The position numbers and the translations under genes were made by a program. From Neorhizobium vignae (GTDB lineage Bacteria > Pseudomonadota > Alphaproteobacteria > Rhizobiales > Rhizobiaceae), in contig NZ_JNNU01000006.1 of NCBI RefSeq assembly GCF_000732195.1, positions 1 to 64,000 of the forward strand: a DNA stretch of 64,000 bases, read 5' to 3'. A model generated the notes under the pieces. The model was not told the origin of the DNA. It did no database searches and saw only the letters and a list, made by a program, of their open reading frames with translations. Positions 8,011 to 18,583 of the stretch are shown here, one piece after another. Each line of letters begins with the position of its first letter. Position 1 is the first letter of the stretch.

Positions 8011-9614
8011 TATTTCACCGTGAAATAACGCAGCGGATAGGCAAGGTCGGCCGGCTGGACGACGGTGACATTGTCCTTCACGCCCCAGAGAATGTTCAAC
8101 TGGTGGAGCGGAATGAAGGCGACATCCGCTTTCATGAGTTTGAAGGCCTGGGTGATATAGCCGGTGCGCTTGGCCTGGTCGGTCTCCTTGCCGATCAGGT
8201 CGATCAACTTGTCGACTTCCGGATTGGAATAGCCGCCGATGTTGAAGGCGCCGAGGCCGCTCTTGGGATCGCGGGTGGCTGCGATCGAGGTCAGGAAGAT
8301 GTGCGCGTCATAGGTGGCCGGCGAATAACCGAGCATCGCCATGCTGGTATTGTATTCCGGTGGATTGACCTGGGTCGCCCATTTGGCGGTCGGCTGGGCG
8401 CGCGGATCGACCTTGATATTGATGCGGGCAAGCGAGGCGGCGACCGCAAGGCAGGTCGCCTCGTCGTTCATGAAACGGTCGCTGGTGCAGTCCAGCGTGA
8501 CGGAGAAACCGTTTTCATAGCCGGCTTCCTTCATCAGCGCCTTGGCCTTGTCGACGTCCGGCTTGACAGGTGCGCCGAGGGCGGCGTCGAAGCCGTTGAC
8601 TTCCTTGCCGATCGGCAGGCCGACCGGGACCGAGAAATTGCGCATGATGCGCTTCTGGATCGCGCCGGTGTCGATCGCCAGTTCCATCGCCTGGCGGACC
8701 TTCAACTCCTTGAAGGGGTTCTTGGTCTTTTCGCTGCCGAAGATCAGGCTGTCGCGGGCGACGTCGGGCTGGATGTAGATGGTGCGAAGGTCGGGACCCG
8801 CCTGCATGTGCAGCTTCGGATCGTTCTCGATGCGCTCGGCATCCTGAGGCGGCACGCCGTCGATCATGTCGACTTCGCCGGAGATGAGTGCGGATACGCG
8901 CGTGGACGGATTGGGGATCACGAAGAACGTCGCATTGTCGATATTGCCGGTCTTCTTGTCCCACCAGCCGGCGTTCGGTGCAAAGACCGTCTTCACGCCC
9001 GGATCCCGCTCCTTGATGACGTAGGGGCCGGTGCCCATGGCATTGCGGTTCGCGAAGGTTTCGGTCGCGTTGTTGGCGGCGCCCGGCTGCACGGTGTTGT
9101 TCGCTTCGGCCCATTCCTTGTCCATGATGTACCAGTTGGTGATCTGGTTCGGCAGGATCGGGTTGATGGCGCGGGTCTTGATGCGGATCTTGTGGTCGTC
9201 GACCTTCTCGATGGAGGCGATCGAATTGAGGTTCGCCTTGATGCCGCCGGCCTGGCCGCGGGTCAGCGAGAAGACCACGTCATCGGCCGTAAAGGCGTTC
9301 CCGTTCGAAAATTTCACGTCCTTGCGGAGGTTGAATTCCCAGGTCGTGCCGTCGATCTGTTTCCAGTCGGTCGCAAGTGCCCCCTCGATCTTCTGCTCTG
9401 CGTTACGGCGCACAAGCGGCTCGTAGACATTGGCAAGAACGGCGAAGATCAGCGTATTCGAAACCGCATGTGGATCGAGCGTATAGGCATCGAGCGGGCC
9501 GGCGAACTTGAAATCCGCTGCCTGGGCCATGCTGCCAAGCGGAGCGGCAATCGCGGCTGCGGCGATCGTGCCCAGCAGCGTCTTACGTTTGAATGCGGAA
9601 AACGAGAAAGACAT
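8010..9614 (-). CDS. ABC transporter substrate-binding protein, family 5
   Basis: About 534-residue periplasmic binding protein (SBP_bac_5) of a dipeptide/oligopeptide-type importer. It has an N-terminal Sec signal (KRKTLLGTIAAAAIAAPLGSMAQA) ending in an AQA cleavage site, then LDPHAV, LATDWKQIDGTTWEFNLRKDVKFSNG and the GTGPYVIKERD segment typical of the family. AGGAG lies six bases from the ATG at 9614 and three from the ATG at 9617, so the former is favoured. It is first in a seven-gene minus-strand operon. The TTTTA-N4-TAAAA repeat lies about 55 bases upstream. The ligand is unknown. Confidence 0.93.
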   Translation of the reverse strand: MSFSFSAFKRKTLLGTIAAAAIAAPLGSMAQAADFKFAGPLDAYTLDPHAVSNTLIFAVLANVYEPLVRRNAEQKIEGALATDWKQIDGTTWEFNLRKDVKFSNGNAFTADDVVFSLTRGQAGGIKANLNSIASIEKVDDHKIRIKTRAINPILPNQITNWYIMDKEWAEANNTVQPGAANNATETFANRNAMGTGPYVIKERDPGVKTVFAPNAGWWDKKTGNIDNATFFVIPNPSTRVSALISGEVDMIDGVPPQDAERIENDPKLHMQAGPDLRTIYIQPDVARDSLIFGSEKTKNPFKELKVRQAMELAIDTGAIQKRIMRNFSVPVGLPIGKEVNGFDAALGAPVKPDVDKAKALMKEAGYENGFSVTLDCTSDRFMNDEATCLAVAASLARINIKVDPRAQPTAKWATQVNPPEYNTSMAMLGYSPATYDAHIFLTSIAATRDPKSGLGAFNIGGYSNPEVDKLIDLIGKETDQAKRTGYITQAFKLMKADVAFIPLHQLNILWGVKDNVTVVQPADLAYPLRYFTVK

Positions 9615-9668
9615 CATGATCTCCTAAGCGCGACACGAGACAGTCGGAATACGGGACAACGATGCAGC

Positions 9669-9692
9669 AGATATTTTATAGTTAAAATATCT
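9669..9692. promoter_or_regulatory. Operator candidate, TTTTA-N4-TAAAA class (site A)
   Basis: Perfect inverted repeat: arm AGATATTTTA at 9669-9678, spacer TAGT, arm TAAAATATCT at 9683-9692. It lies about 55 bases upstream of the binding-protein start and overlaps a possible minus-strand -10 (TATAAA). The core matches sites near 18487, 32142 and 39872. Confidence 0.65.
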
Positions 9693-9790
9693 CGACGGAG
9701 CGAGCTCTGGAAGTGTGAGCATGCAGCGTTCCCTGTCGTTGTTGTCGGTGCCTACTTGCGAGGCTTGAGCAAACAATAGGCGATTTAAGG

Positions 9791-9815
9791 AAACATGCAA
9801 GCATGTTTGATCAAA
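9791..9815. promoter_or_regulatory. Overlapping palindromes, possible second operator
   Basis: AAACATGC (9791-9798) and GCATGTTT (9801-9808) form a perfect inverted repeat with a two-base spacer. TTTGATCAAA at 9806-9815 overlaps it and is identical to the palindrome in front of the GntR gene at 52891. Which gene it controls is unclear. Confidence 0.4.
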
Positions 9816-9935
9816 TGAGCGTAACTCTTTTGGGTGGACAAATCACGGGCATGCGGACGAGTTTCCGCACCCTATCGCGGATCAAGATATTACAGATATT
9901 TCAGGCGGTTAGCTATCAAACGCTACTTGGCGTGC

Positions 9936-11897
9936 TCAAGCTCTGGCAAACATCGGGCCGCCCCTATGGGCCGGGAAGCCGTAGCCGTTGATCATCACCA
10001 GGTCGATATCGCTGGCTCGCGCGGCGATCCCTTCCGTCAGCAATGCCTCGCCTTCCAGAGCCATTGCGGCAAGCATCCTGTCGACAATCTCTCTCTTCGA
10101 GAATGCGCGTGGAGTGATGCCCTTTCTGGCTCGCGCGGCTTCTATGATTGCGGTGACCTCCGGGTCGATGGTGCGCTTGCCCTCCGGATAAGCGTACCAG
10201 CCGCGACCGGTTTTCTGGCCCAGGCGACCCGCCTCGCAGAGCGTATCGGCAATCTCGACATAACGCATGGAGGGATCGCGGGTGGCTGCCTGCCGCTTGC
10301 GGCGGGCCCAGGCGATTTCGAGGCCGGCCATGTCGTAGACGGCGAACAAGCCCATAGGGAAACCGTAGTCTTCCAGCGCAGCGTCGATCTCGTGCGGCAG
10401 GGCCCCGTCTTCCAGCAGGAACTCGGCTTCGCGGCGATAGGCAGAAAAGATGCGGTTGCCGATGAAGCCTTCGGTGACGCCGGTGACGACCGGCAGTTTG
10501 CGCAGCTTCTTGGCCACCGCCAGCCCCGTCGCCAGCACAGCCGGCGCGGTCCTGGCGCAACGCACGACTTCCAGGAGGCGCATCACATGGGCGGGCGAGA
10601 AGAAGTGCAGGCCGAGCACCCGTTCCGGATGGGCGGTTGCAGTGGCGATCTCGTCCGGGTTCAGGTAGCTGGTATTGGTCGCCAGCACGGCATCCGGGCG
10701 GATGACCTTGTCGAGACGCTGGAAGAGATCGGTCTTGACGGCGAGATCGTCGAACACGGCTTCGACGACGAGATCGCAAGGCGCGAGATCGACATCTTCC
10801 GCGGTCACGGAAAGCCGCGCCTTCTGGGCTTCGAAGCCGGTTTGGTCGAGGCGACCCGAGGCGACGTTGCGTTCCAGCAGGCCGATGATGCGCTCGCGGC
10901 CCTTTTCGGCAGCTTCGACAGTCTGGTCGAGGCCGATCACCGAATAACCGGCACCAAGGGCGGCAACGGCGATGCCGCTGCCCATGAGGCCAAGGCCGCA
11001 GATGCCGATCGTCCTGACCGGGCGAGGTTCGATCCCTTCCAAGCCTTCGACCTTGGAAGATTCCCGTTCGGCGAAAAAGACATGGCGAAGGGCAGCAGCC
11101 TCGCGGCTGTCGCGGAGCGCGAGGAATGTGGCACGTTCGTCCGACAGGCCTTCGGCCAGCGGGCGATTGGACGAGGTGACAAGCCTGACCGCTTCCGCGG
11201 GCGCCTTCTGGCCGCGCGCCTTCGCGAGGATCTTGACTGAAGCCTTTTCGATCTCGGCCGGATCGGCTGTGGCGACGTTCAGTTCGCCCGTTCGGCGGAG
11301 GGGCTTGCCGGCGAGCGCCAATGCCGCGGATATTGCGGCCTCGACGAGATCGCCCCCGGTTACCTCGTCGATAATCTTGAGCTTCAGGGATTCCTCGGTC
11401 TTCACCGAGCGTCCGGAGGTGATCAGGTCGAGTGCCGCCGGGATGCCGACCAGGCGCGGCAGGCGTTGCGTGCCGCCGGCGCCGGGTACAATGCCGAGTT
11501 TGACTTCGGGCAAGCCGACCTGTGCTGCCGGAGAAGCCACGCGATGGTGGCAGGCAAGTGCTACTTCGAGACCGCCGCCGAGTGCCGCGCCATTGAGTGC
11601 CGCAACGACCGGCTTTGACAGGCCTTCGATCTTGTCGATGACCGCCGGCAGGGTCGGTTCCATGGCGGGCTTGCCGAATTCCTTGATGTCGGCGCCGCCG
11701 ATGAACGTCTTTCCCGCGCCGGTGACGACGACACCGGTCACATCGTCGGCCGTTTCGGCGTGGGTGAGCGCCTTTTCCAGCCCGCTGCGGACATCGACGG
11801 ACGTGGCGTTGACCGGCGGATTGTCGATCGTGACGACCAGAACTCCGTTGCGGGTCGCGGCTGAAACCGTGGCGGAAAATTCGGTCGTCTTGCTCAT
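9936..11897 (-). CDS. Enoyl-CoA hydratase/3-hydroxyacyl-CoA dehydrogenase (FadB/FadJ-like), short C-terminus
   Basis: 653-residue bifunctional beta-oxidation enzyme. The N-terminal crotonase domain (about 1-190) has the oxyanion-hole segments GAGKTFIGGADIKEF and NGAALGGGLEVALACH. The NAD-binding 3-hydroxyacyl-CoA dehydrogenase domain begins near residue 290 with GICGLGLMGSGIA and contains NTSYLNPDEIA and HFFSPAHVMRLLEVV. It hydrates a 2-enoyl-CoA and oxidises the 3-hydroxy product. The chain stops at GYGFPAHRGGPMFARA, whereas homologues usually continue some 40-50 residues past this GGP motif. Neither other frame downstream restores the expected tail. It is the last gene of the monooxygenase/reductase operon, seven bases after the RidA gene. 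Confidence 0.92.
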   Translation of the reverse strand: MSKTTEFSATVSAATRNGVLVVTIDNPPVNATSVDVRSGLEKALTHAETADDVTGVVVTGAGKTFIGGADIKEFGKPAMEPTLPAVIDKIEGLSKPVVAALNGAALGGGLEVALACHHRVASPAAQVGLPEVKLGIVPGAGGTQRLPRLVGIPAALDLITSGRSVKTEESLKLKIIDEVTGGDLVEAAISAALALAGKPLRRTGELNVATADPAEIEKASVKILAKARGQKAPAEAVRLVTSSNRPLAEGLSDERATFLALRDSREAAALRHVFFAERESSKVEGLEGIEPRPVRTIGICGLGLMGSGIAVAALGAGYSVIGLDQTVEAAEKGRERIIGLLERNVASGRLDQTGFEAQKARLSVTAEDVDLAPCDLVVEAVFDDLAVKTDLFQRLDKVIRPDAVLATNTSYLNPDEIATATAHPERVLGLHFFSPAHVMRLLEVVRCARTAPAVLATGLAVAKKLRKLPVVTGVTEGFIGNRIFSAYRREAEFLLEDGALPHEIDAALEDYGFPMGLFAVYDMAGLEIAWARRKRQAATRDPSMRYVEIADTLCEAGRLGQKTGRGWYAYPEGKRTIDPEVTAIIEAARARKGITPRAFSKREIVDRMLAAMALEGEALLTEGIAARASDIDLVMINGYGFPAHRGGPMFARA

Positions 11898-11904
11898 GAC
11901 TGCC

Positions 11905-12300
11905 TCAGGCCGGAATGACGGCGGTGGCCTGGATCTCGATCTTGGCGCGGTCTTCCACCAGCGCCACGACCTGCATGGCGGCCATGGCCGGGAAATGCTT
12001 GCCGATGATCTCGCGATAGACCTGACCGATGCCCTTGAGGTTGCCGAGATATTCGGCCTTGTCGGTAAAATACCAGGTCATGGTGGTGATGTGCTGCGGG
12101 CCGGCGCCGGCCTCGGCCAGCACGGCGACGACGTTCTGCAGCGTCTGCTTGACCTGGCCGACGAAATCGTCGGTTTCGAACTGGCATTGGCCGTTCCAGC
12201 CGATCTGCCCGCCGACGAAGATCTGGCGGCCGTTGGCGGCGACGCCGTTGGCGTAACCGATCGGTTTTGCCCAGCCTTCAGGCTGCAGGATGGTGTGCAT
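11905..12300 (-). CDS. RidA/YjgF family protein
   Basis: 131-residue member of the RidA (YjgF/YER057c/UK114) family, whose best-known activity is hydrolysis of reactive enamine/imine intermediates to ketones plus ammonia. The family pattern GGQIGWNGQ, TLQNVVAVLAEAG and MQVVALVEDRAKIEIQATAVI is clear. The expected position of the catalytic arginine, near the end (usually RLPxDALVEIE), is occupied by EDRAKIEIQA, so the activity may differ. A family member inside an amino-aromatic CoA operon fits an enamine/imine intermediate produced after dearomatisation. A good RBS (GGAGA) precedes the ATG. The start overlaps the thioesterase by 23 bases. Confidence 0.88.
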   Translation of the reverse strand: MHTILQPEGWAKPIGYANGVAANGRQIFVGGQIGWNGQCQFETDDFVGQVKQTLQNVVAVLAEAGAGPQHITTMTWYFTDKAEYLGNLKGIGQVYREIIGKHFPAMAAMQVVALVEDRAKIEIQATAVIPA

Positions 12301-12709
12301 TGTTCTTCTCCAAATGCTGTGTCAGCGCTAAGCGCATATCGTCGGGCCAGGGTAAGGCCTTGTGGGTTTCGTTCGATGTGGCGACCAGCCGCTGCCTGGC
12401 GGTCCAGAGCAGCCGGTCGTCCGCCCGCACCTCGTATTCGAGATCGGCGGAACTGTTGCCGATCCGCATAACCTTGATGGTGAAATCCATCATGTCGCCA
12501 TGGTAGCCCGGGCTCTTGAACGCGACGTCCAGCGTCACGGTCGGCACGCCGATCTTGCGGCGACTGATCATGTCCGGCCAGGGCGAGCCGATCGCGCCGA
12601 AAAATTCCTCGCAGACGCCGACCATGATGCTCAGATATGACGGGAAATAGGCGATGCCGGAGGGATCGCAATCTCCAAAGTTCAGTCGGCGGGACGTCGT
12701 GTAAGCCAT
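12278..12709 (-). CDS. Acyl-CoA thioesterase, 4-hydroxybenzoyl-CoA thioesterase type
   Basis: 143-residue hotdog-fold thioesterase. The N-terminal RRLNFGDCDPSGIAYFPSY is the 4HBT motif, in which the Asp of DCDPSGIAY is catalytic. It likely hydrolyses an aryl- or ring-derived acyl-CoA, releasing stalled intermediates or recycling CoA. It lies eight bases after the acyl-CoA dehydrogenase and overlaps the RidA gene. Confidence 0.9.
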   Translation of the reverse strand: MAYTTSRRLNFGDCDPSGIAYFPSYLSIMVGVCEEFFGAIGSPWPDMISRRKIGVPTVTLDVAFKSPGYHGDMMDFTIKVMRIGNSSADLEYEVRADDRLLWTARQRLVATSNETHKALPWPDDMRLALTQHLEKNNAHHPAA

Positions 12710-12717
12710 GGTCGTCT

Positions 12718-13892
<1,175 letters not shown>

Positions 13893-13893
<1 letters not shown>

Positions 13894-14735
13894 CAGTCGC
13901 CCTCGAACACCGGCTTGCGCTTTTCGGCGAAAGCCTCGAAGGCGCGGCGGAAATCCTTGGTCGCCATGCAGATCGCCTGGGCCTGGGCTTCCGATTCGAT
14001 CATCTCCTCGATGCCCATCGCCCATTCCTGGTTCAGCATGGTCTTGGTCATCGTGTGTGCGAACCACGGACCGTCCGCCAGCGAATGGGCAAGCTTGACG
14101 GCCTCCGCCTCGACCGCGTCCTGCGGGTGAAGGGCGTTGAAAAAGCCCCATGCCCGGCCTTCATCGGCGCTCATCGAACGGCCGGTGAAGAGCAGTTCCG
14201 CGGCGCGGCCTTGGCCGATGATGCGGGGCAGGATTCCGCAGGCGCCCATGTCTGCTCCGGCAAGGCCGACGCGGGTGAAGAGGAAGGCGGTCTTGGTTTC
14301 GGGTGTCGCCAGCCGCATGTCTGAAGCCATGGCGAGGATCGCGCCTGCCCCCATGCAGATGCCGTCGACGGCAGCCACGATCGGCTGCGGGCATTTCTTC
14401 ATGGCCTTGACGAGATCGCCGGTCATGCGGGTGAAGGCGAGCAGGTCCGGCATCGCCATATGGGTCAGCGGCTCGATGATTTCGAAGACGTCGCCGCCGG
14501 ACGAGAAATTGCCGCCGGCACCGGTCAGCACGATCGAGCGGATGTCGGAGGCGTAGACGAGATCGCGAAAAAGATCGCGCAGTTCCGCATAGCTTTCGAA
14601 GGTCAGCGGGTTCTTGCGCTCCGGACGATTGAGGCGGACCGTCCCGACGCGGCCGTTTTCGCTCACTTCCCAGAGGAAATGTTTCGGCTGGTAGTCGCGA
14701 AAACTGTGCTTCATGTCCTTCATCACGTCACTCAT
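13893..14735 (-). CDS. Enoyl-CoA hydratase/isomerase family protein
   Basis: 280-residue crotonase-fold protein. The oxyanion-hole segments [15 protein letters not shown] and [17 protein letters not shown] are present, and the usual second catalytic glutamate region reads [18 protein letters not shown]. The substitution pattern is seen in ring-hydrolase-like or side-chain-specific crotonases, so it may be a ring-opening hydrolase in place of a simple hydratase. The ATG has AGGAG eight bases upstream. It lies 59 bases after the cupin and is coupled to the dehydrogenase. Confidence 0.9.
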
Positions 14736-14794
14736 GTTCGTCTCCTCTCCTTTTCATCGACCGGTCCCTTTCAGGCGGCATGACCCCTCCCGGG

Positions 14795-15241
14795 TCAGTC
14801 GTTGGCGGAGGGCGGCAGGAAATCCACCTCGTGCGCGGCGGAAACCTTCACGATCTCCTCCACGTCGGTCATTTCGTGCAGCTCTTCGAAAAGCTGCTGG
14901 AGCTTGCGGGCCGGCGAGACCCAGAAGAGTGCCCGGCACGGCTTCTCAGACTTGTTGAAGTATCCGTGAGGAATGCCGCGCGGCATGCGCACCAGATCTC
15001 CGGCCTTTGCCTTGACCCATTGGCCGTCGAGCTTCAGATCGAGTTCACCCTCCTGCACGAGGATGAATTCGTCCTGGGTCGGGTGGACATGCACGGGCAC
15101 GAACTGACCCGGCAGACTGTTGGTTTCAAAGGCGAAGGTGTCGTCGCAGACCGCCTTTGGGAAATAGACCTGGCCGAGGATATTCCAGCTGGTGCCGTTA
15201 TATCCGCTACCATTCTCGGTTATGCCCTTTTCCAGTTCCAT
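14795..15241 (-). CDS. Small cupin-domain protein
   Basis: 148-residue single-domain cupin. The metal-binding cupin motif 1 (PVHVHPTQDEFILVQEGELDL) and motif 2 (GDLVRMPRGIPHGYFNKS) are both intact, so a mononuclear metal site is likely. Possible roles are dioxygenase, isomerase or lyase; no substrate can be assigned. Its place between the SDR and the hydratase suggests it acts on a pathway intermediate. A TGACCC/GGGTCA stem (14781-14797) ends exactly at the stop codon. Confidence 0.85.
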   Translation of the reverse strand: MELEKGITENGSGYNGTSWNILGQVYFPKAVCDDTFAFETNSLPGQFVPVHVHPTQDEFILVQEGELDLKLDGQWVKAKAGDLVRMPRGIPHGYFNKSEKPCRALFWVSPARKLQQLFEELHEMTDVEEIVKVSAAHEVDFLPPSAND

Positions 15242-15283
15242 CGTGATCTCCCGGTTTCGTTCCCTGGTTCATGTCGAGGCCGA

Positions 15284-16096
15284 CTAGCCTGCCATGACTT
15301 CTCCCCCGGCAACCGCGATCGCCTGTCCGTTGATCGCCGCCGCACCGGGCGATGCCAGCCACAGAACCGTGTTCGCGACTTCCTCCGGCTTCACCAGCCG
15401 CCCCTGGGGGTTGTTCCTGGTAAATTCCTGTCGCGCCTGTTCTTCCGTCCGTCCCGTCTTGGCGACGATCGTCTCGATGGAGCGGGCGATCAGCGGCGTG
15501 TCCGTGAAGCCGGGGCAGACGGCGTTGACGGTGATGCCGGTCCTGGCAAGTTCCAGCGCCAGGGAACGGGTGAGGCCGACGACGCCATGTTTGGCGGCCA
15601 CGTAGGCAGAGACGTAGGCATAACCGGTGAGCCCCGCGGTCGAGGCGATATTGATGATGCGGGCGCCTGCGCCAAAAGCCCTGAGGTCCGGCAGCAGGGC
15701 CTGGGTCACGAGGAATACGCCGGTGAGATCGACCGACATCACGCGGTTCCACATCTCCAGCGAGGTCTTTTCGAAGGGGGCGCTCGGGCCTTCCCCGGCA
15801 TTGTTGACGAGGATATCGACAGGACCGAACACGGCTCGTGCCGCCTTCAGGCCGGCGCCGATGGCGATCTCGTCGGTGACGTCGAAACCGGCCGCGACGC
15901 AGACCTTGTCCCTGCCAAGCGCGGCGGCAAGCTCCTCCAGAGGCTCGGCCCGCCGGCCGGCCAGGGTCACCCGCGCGCCGGCTTCCACCAGTGCCGTCGC
16001 GATCGCCGCGCCGATGCCTGAGCCCGCGCCGGTGACGAGGGCGTGACGGCTGGCAAGACGGGCACTGGCAAGATTGGCAGAGGGCGCTTCGGTCAT
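15284..16096 (-). CDS. Short-chain dehydrogenase/reductase
   Basis: 270-residue classical SDR. The NAD(P) motif TGAGSGIG lies near residue 22, followed by the NNAGEGPS strand, the active-site serine in NIASTAG, and the catalytic YVAAK. PGFTDTP follows the active site. It likely oxidises or reduces an alicyclic hydroxy/oxo-CoA produced by the neighbouring monooxygenase/reductase. It sits 10 bases downstream of that gene. Confidence 0.92.
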   Translation of the reverse strand: MTEAPSANLASARLASRHALVTGAGSGIGAAIATALVEAGARVTLAGRRAEPLEELAAALGRDKVCVAAGFDVTDEIAIGAGLKAARAVFGPVDILVNNAGEGPSAPFEKTSLEMWNRVMSVDLTGVFLVTQALLPDLRAFGAGARIINIASTAGLTGYAYVSAYVAAKHGVVGLTRSLALELARTGITVNAVCPGFTDTPLIARSIETIVAKTGRTEEQARQEFTRNNPQGRLVKPEEVANTVLWLASPGAAAINGQAIAVAGGEVMAG

Positions 16097-16106
16097 GACG
16101 CGATCC

Positions 16107-18446
16107 TTATTTCGCTGCCGGGCCGACAGCCGGAGGGGCGGCGGCCGCAGCCCGCGCGAGGTTGGTCTCGTACTGCGCCTTGCCGGAATAATACTGTTTT
16201 GGCCAGGGAATGTTCGTCAAGCCGATCTTTGCCGCCTCATGCAGAACCCAGGCCGGATCGGCAAGATGCGGGCGGGCGACGGCGCAGAGATCGGCGCGGC
16301 CGGCGGCGATGATCGAGTTCGCATGATCGGCCTCCGAAATCGCGCCGACGGCGATGGTCGGAATGCCGATCTCGTTGCGGATCTTGTCGGAGAAGGGCGT
16401 CTGGAAGAGGCGGCCATAGACCGGCTTTTCTTCCTTCCACACCTGGCCGGACGAGCAGTCGATCAGGTCGGCACCGGCATCCTTGAACATCCGCGCGTAG
16501 ATCGCCGCGTCTTCCGGCGTGTTGCCGCCTTCGAACCAGTCATGGCAGGAGAGACGCACGGAGATCGGCTTGTTTTGCGGCCAGACCTCGCGGACCGCCT
16601 TGAAGACCTCCAGCGGGTAACGCGCGCGGTTTTCGTGGCTGCCGCCGTATTCGTCGGTGCGGATATTGGTGAGCGGCGAAAGGAAGCTCGACAGAAGATA
16701 ACCGTGGGCGCAATGCAGCTCCAACCAATCGGCGCCGGCTTCGGCCGCGAACTTTGCGGAGCGCACATGGTCGGCGATGACACGATCCATGTCGGCGCGA
16801 TCCATAGGCTTCGGAACCTGGCTGGTCTTGAGGTAGGGCAGAGCAGAGGCCGAGATCAGATCCCAGCCGCCTTCTTCGACCGGCTGGTCGATGCCTTCCC
16901 AGGCGACCTTGGTCGAGCCCTTGCGGCCCGCATGGCCGAGCTGGATGCCGACCTTGGCGCCTGAATTGTCATGTACGAAGGTGACGAAGCGTTTCCAGGC
17001 GGCCGCCTGTTCCTCGTTCCAGAGGCCGAGGCAGCCGGGAGTGATGCGGGCGTCGGGCGAGACGCAGGTCATTTCCGCGAACACGAGGCCGGCGCCTCCG
17101 AGCGCGCGAGAGCCGAGGTGGACCAGATGGAAATCGTCCAGCAGCCCGTCCTTGGCGGAGTACATGGCCATCGGCGACATGACGATACGGTTCGGCAGAT
17201 GGGTTTCGCGCAGCGAATAGGGTGTGAACATCGGCGGCAGGGTGCGGCTGTTGCCGGTCACCTCGATGCCGTTTTTCCTGGCGAACCAGCGCTCATAACC
17301 TTCCAGCCACTTGGGATCCCGCAGCCGCAGGTTTTCGTGGCTGATGCGCTGCGAGCGGGTCAGCATCGAATACATGAACTGTTCCGGCTCAAGCGTATCG
17401 GCATAACGCTGGCCGACCACCTCGAACCATTCCATGGCGTTGCGGGCGGCATTCTGGATGCGGGCGACGTCGACGCGGCGGATTTCCTCGTAGGTTTCGA
17501 GGACTTCCGGGATCTTGTCCTTGGAATGGCCGAGCTTGTTGAACTGGTTGCTGAGCTCGATCGCGTCATCGATGGCGAGCTTGGTGCCGGAACCGATCGC
17601 AAAATGGGCGGTATGGGCGGCATCACCCATCAGCACGACATGCGAGTTGCCGTTGAAATGGCTCCACTTGCCGCAGATCAGGCGGTTGAAGTTGAGCCAG
17701 GCGCTGCCGCGCAGATGCCGGGCATTGGTCATCAGTTCCGAGCCCTCGAGGACTTCCGAGAACAGGTTCTGGCAGAAATCGATCGAGCCCTGCTGGTCCA
17801 TCTGGCCAAGGCCGTGCTTTTCGTAAGCCTCTTCCGTCGTTTCGACGATGAAGGTCGAGGTCTTGTCGTCGAACTTGTAGATATGCGCCTGGAACCAGCC
17901 GTGATCCGTCTTGCGGAAGTCGAAGGTGAAGGCGTCGAACAGCTTATTGGTGCCGAGCCAGATATAACGGTTCGGGCGCACGACGAGATCCGGTTCGAAG
18001 ACCTCCGGATAACGGTTACGGATCTTCGAGTTGAAGCCGTCCGACGCAATGATCAGGTCCGCGTCCGGATAATCGATATCGCCACTGGAATCGGTTTCAA
18101 AAACAAGCTCGACGCCAAGCGCCTCGCAGCGGCGCTGCAGGATGTTCAAGAGCTTCTTGCGGCCGATGCCGACAAAGCCGTGGCCGGAGGTTCGCTGGCG
18201 CGTGCCCTTGAACAGCAGCTCGATGTCGTCCCAGTGATTGAAGGCGTCCTCGATTTCGGCCGCACTTTCCGGGTCCCACGCCTTCATCGACACCATGGTG
18301 GCATCGGAGAAGACCACGCCCCAGCCGAACGTGTCGTAAGGCTTGTTGCGTTCGACGACGGAAATGGAATGCTCGGGATGCAGCTTCTTCATCAGGAGCG
18401 CGAAATAGAGGCCGGCCGGGCCGCCACCGATACAGACGATGCGCAT
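16107..18446 (-). CDS. 2-aminobenzoyl-CoA (or salicylyl-CoA) monooxygenase/reductase, two-domain fusion
   Basis: 779-residue fusion that defines the operon. Residues 1-380 are an FAD-dependent aromatic monooxygenase ([14 protein letters not shown]; the second FAD motif [18 protein letters not shown]). Residues about 395-779 are an old-yellow-enzyme/FMN reductase ([55 protein letters not shown]). This architecture is known from the 2-aminobenzoyl-CoA monooxygenase/reductase of Azoarcus evansii, which hydroxylates and then dearomatises anthraniloyl-CoA, and from annotated salicylyl-CoA 5-hydroxylases. The nitrogen-handling RidA gene nearby favours the former. The ATG at 18446 has AGGAGG eight bases upstream; the TTG at 18452 is too close to it. 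Confidence 0.9.
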   Translation of the reverse strand: MRIVCIGGGPAGLYFALLMKKLHPEHSISVVERNKPYDTFGWGVVFSDATMVSMKAWDPESAAEIEDAFNHWDDIELLFKGTRQRTSGHGFVGIGRKKLLNILQRRCEALGVELVFETDSSGDIDYPDADLIIASDGFNSKIRNRYPEVFEPDLVVRPNRYIWLGTNKLFDAFTFDFRKTDHGWFQAHIYKFDDKTSTFIVETTEEAYEKHGLGQMDQQGSIDFCQNLFSEVLEGSELMTNARHLRGSAWLNFNRLICGKWSHFNGNSHVVLMGDAAHTAHFAIGSGTKLAIDDAIELSNQFNKLGHSKDKIPEVLETYEEIRRVDVARIQNAARNAMEWFEVVGQRYADTLEPEQFMYSMLTRSQRISHENLRLRDPKWLEGYERWFARKNGIEVTGNSRTLPPMFTPYSLRETHLPNRIVMSPMAMYSAKDGLLDDFHLVHLGSRALGGAGLVFAEMTCVSPDARITPGCLGLWNEEQAAAWKRFVTFVHDNSGAKVGIQLGHAGRKGSTKVAWEGIDQPVEEGGWDLISASALPYLKTSQVPKPMDRADMDRVIADHVRSAKFAAEAGADWLELHCAHGYLLSSFLSPLTNIRTDEYGGSHENRARYPLEVFKAVREVWPQNKPISVRLSCHDWFEGGNTPEDAAIYARMFKDAGADLIDCSSGQVWKEEKPVYGRLFQTPFSDKIRNEIGIPTIAVGAISEADHANSIIAAGRADLCAVARPHLADPAWVLHEAAKIGLTNIPWPKQYYSGKAQYETNLARAAAAAPPAVGPAAK

Positions 18447-18479
18447 ATCCAAGTCCTCCTAACGTTCAATCGCTCATTA

Positions 18480-18494
18480 TTTTAAGTTTAAACT
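18480..18494. promoter_or_regulatory. Operator candidate, TTTTA-N4-TAAAA class (site B)
   Basis: TTTTA (18480-18484), AGTT, then TAAAC (18489-18493); it also contains the perfect palindrome AGTTTAAACT (18485-18494). On the minus strand it begins within the -10 TATAGT of the monooxygenase/reductase promoter and runs into the start-site region, so a bound repressor would block the polymerase. Confidence 0.7.
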
Positions 18495-18519
18495 ATATGG
18501 CGTTTGATCGACCCGTCAA
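18492..18519 (-). promoter_or_regulatory. Sigma-70 promoter of the monooxygenase/reductase operon
   Basis: Minus strand: -35 TTGACG (18519-18514), 16-base spacer, -10 TATAGT (18497-18492). It lies about 46 bases from the ATG at 18446. Operator site B overlaps the -10. Confidence 0.6.
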
Positions 18520-18567
18520 GCGGATTTGCGGCAACGCCGGCAGTTTTCATCCGGGATCGACCAAATA

Positions 18568-18583
18568 ATATGCATTAGCATAT
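18568..18583. promoter_or_regulatory. Operator candidate ATATGC-N4-GCATAT
   Basis: Perfect inverted repeat with a four-base spacer: ATATGC (18568-18573), ATTA, GCATAT (18578-18583). A near copy lies on the iorA -10 element at 18689-18704. This repeat differs from the TTTTA-N4-TAAAA class and suggests a second regulator. Confidence 0.6.

Larger units (their letters stand above)
9615..9935. other. AT-rich control region upstream of the first transporter operon
   Basis: This stretch has no supported gene. It holds the ribosome-binding site and promoter region of the 8010-9614 gene, the inverted repeat at 9669-9692, a second perfect palindrome at 9791-9808, and TTTGATCAAA at 9806-9815. Its right end abuts the stop of the hydroxyacyl-CoA dehydrogenase. 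I see no hairpin with a T-run that could terminate that upstream operon. Confidence 0.5.

Noticed and set aside
7998..9779. Long plus-strand open frame (593 codons) opposite the first binding-protein gene
   Set aside because: It is antisense to a clear SBP_bac_5 gene, has no recognisable motif, and its Asp/Gly/Arg-rich composition is typical of the mirror frame of high-GC genes. The same holds for the other long antisense frames in the window.
9803..9991. 62-codon frame in the AT-rich region left of the hydroxyacyl-CoA dehydrogenase stop
   Set aside because: No ribosome-binding site, it runs into the end of a real gene on the other strand, and the protein resembles nothing I know.
16107..18446. 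Assignment strictly as salicylyl-CoA 5-hydroxylase
   Set aside because: The fusion is annotated under this name too, but the RidA protein, iorAB and isatin-hydrolase-like enzymes nearby point to a nitrogen-containing substrate. I kept both possibilities in the call.
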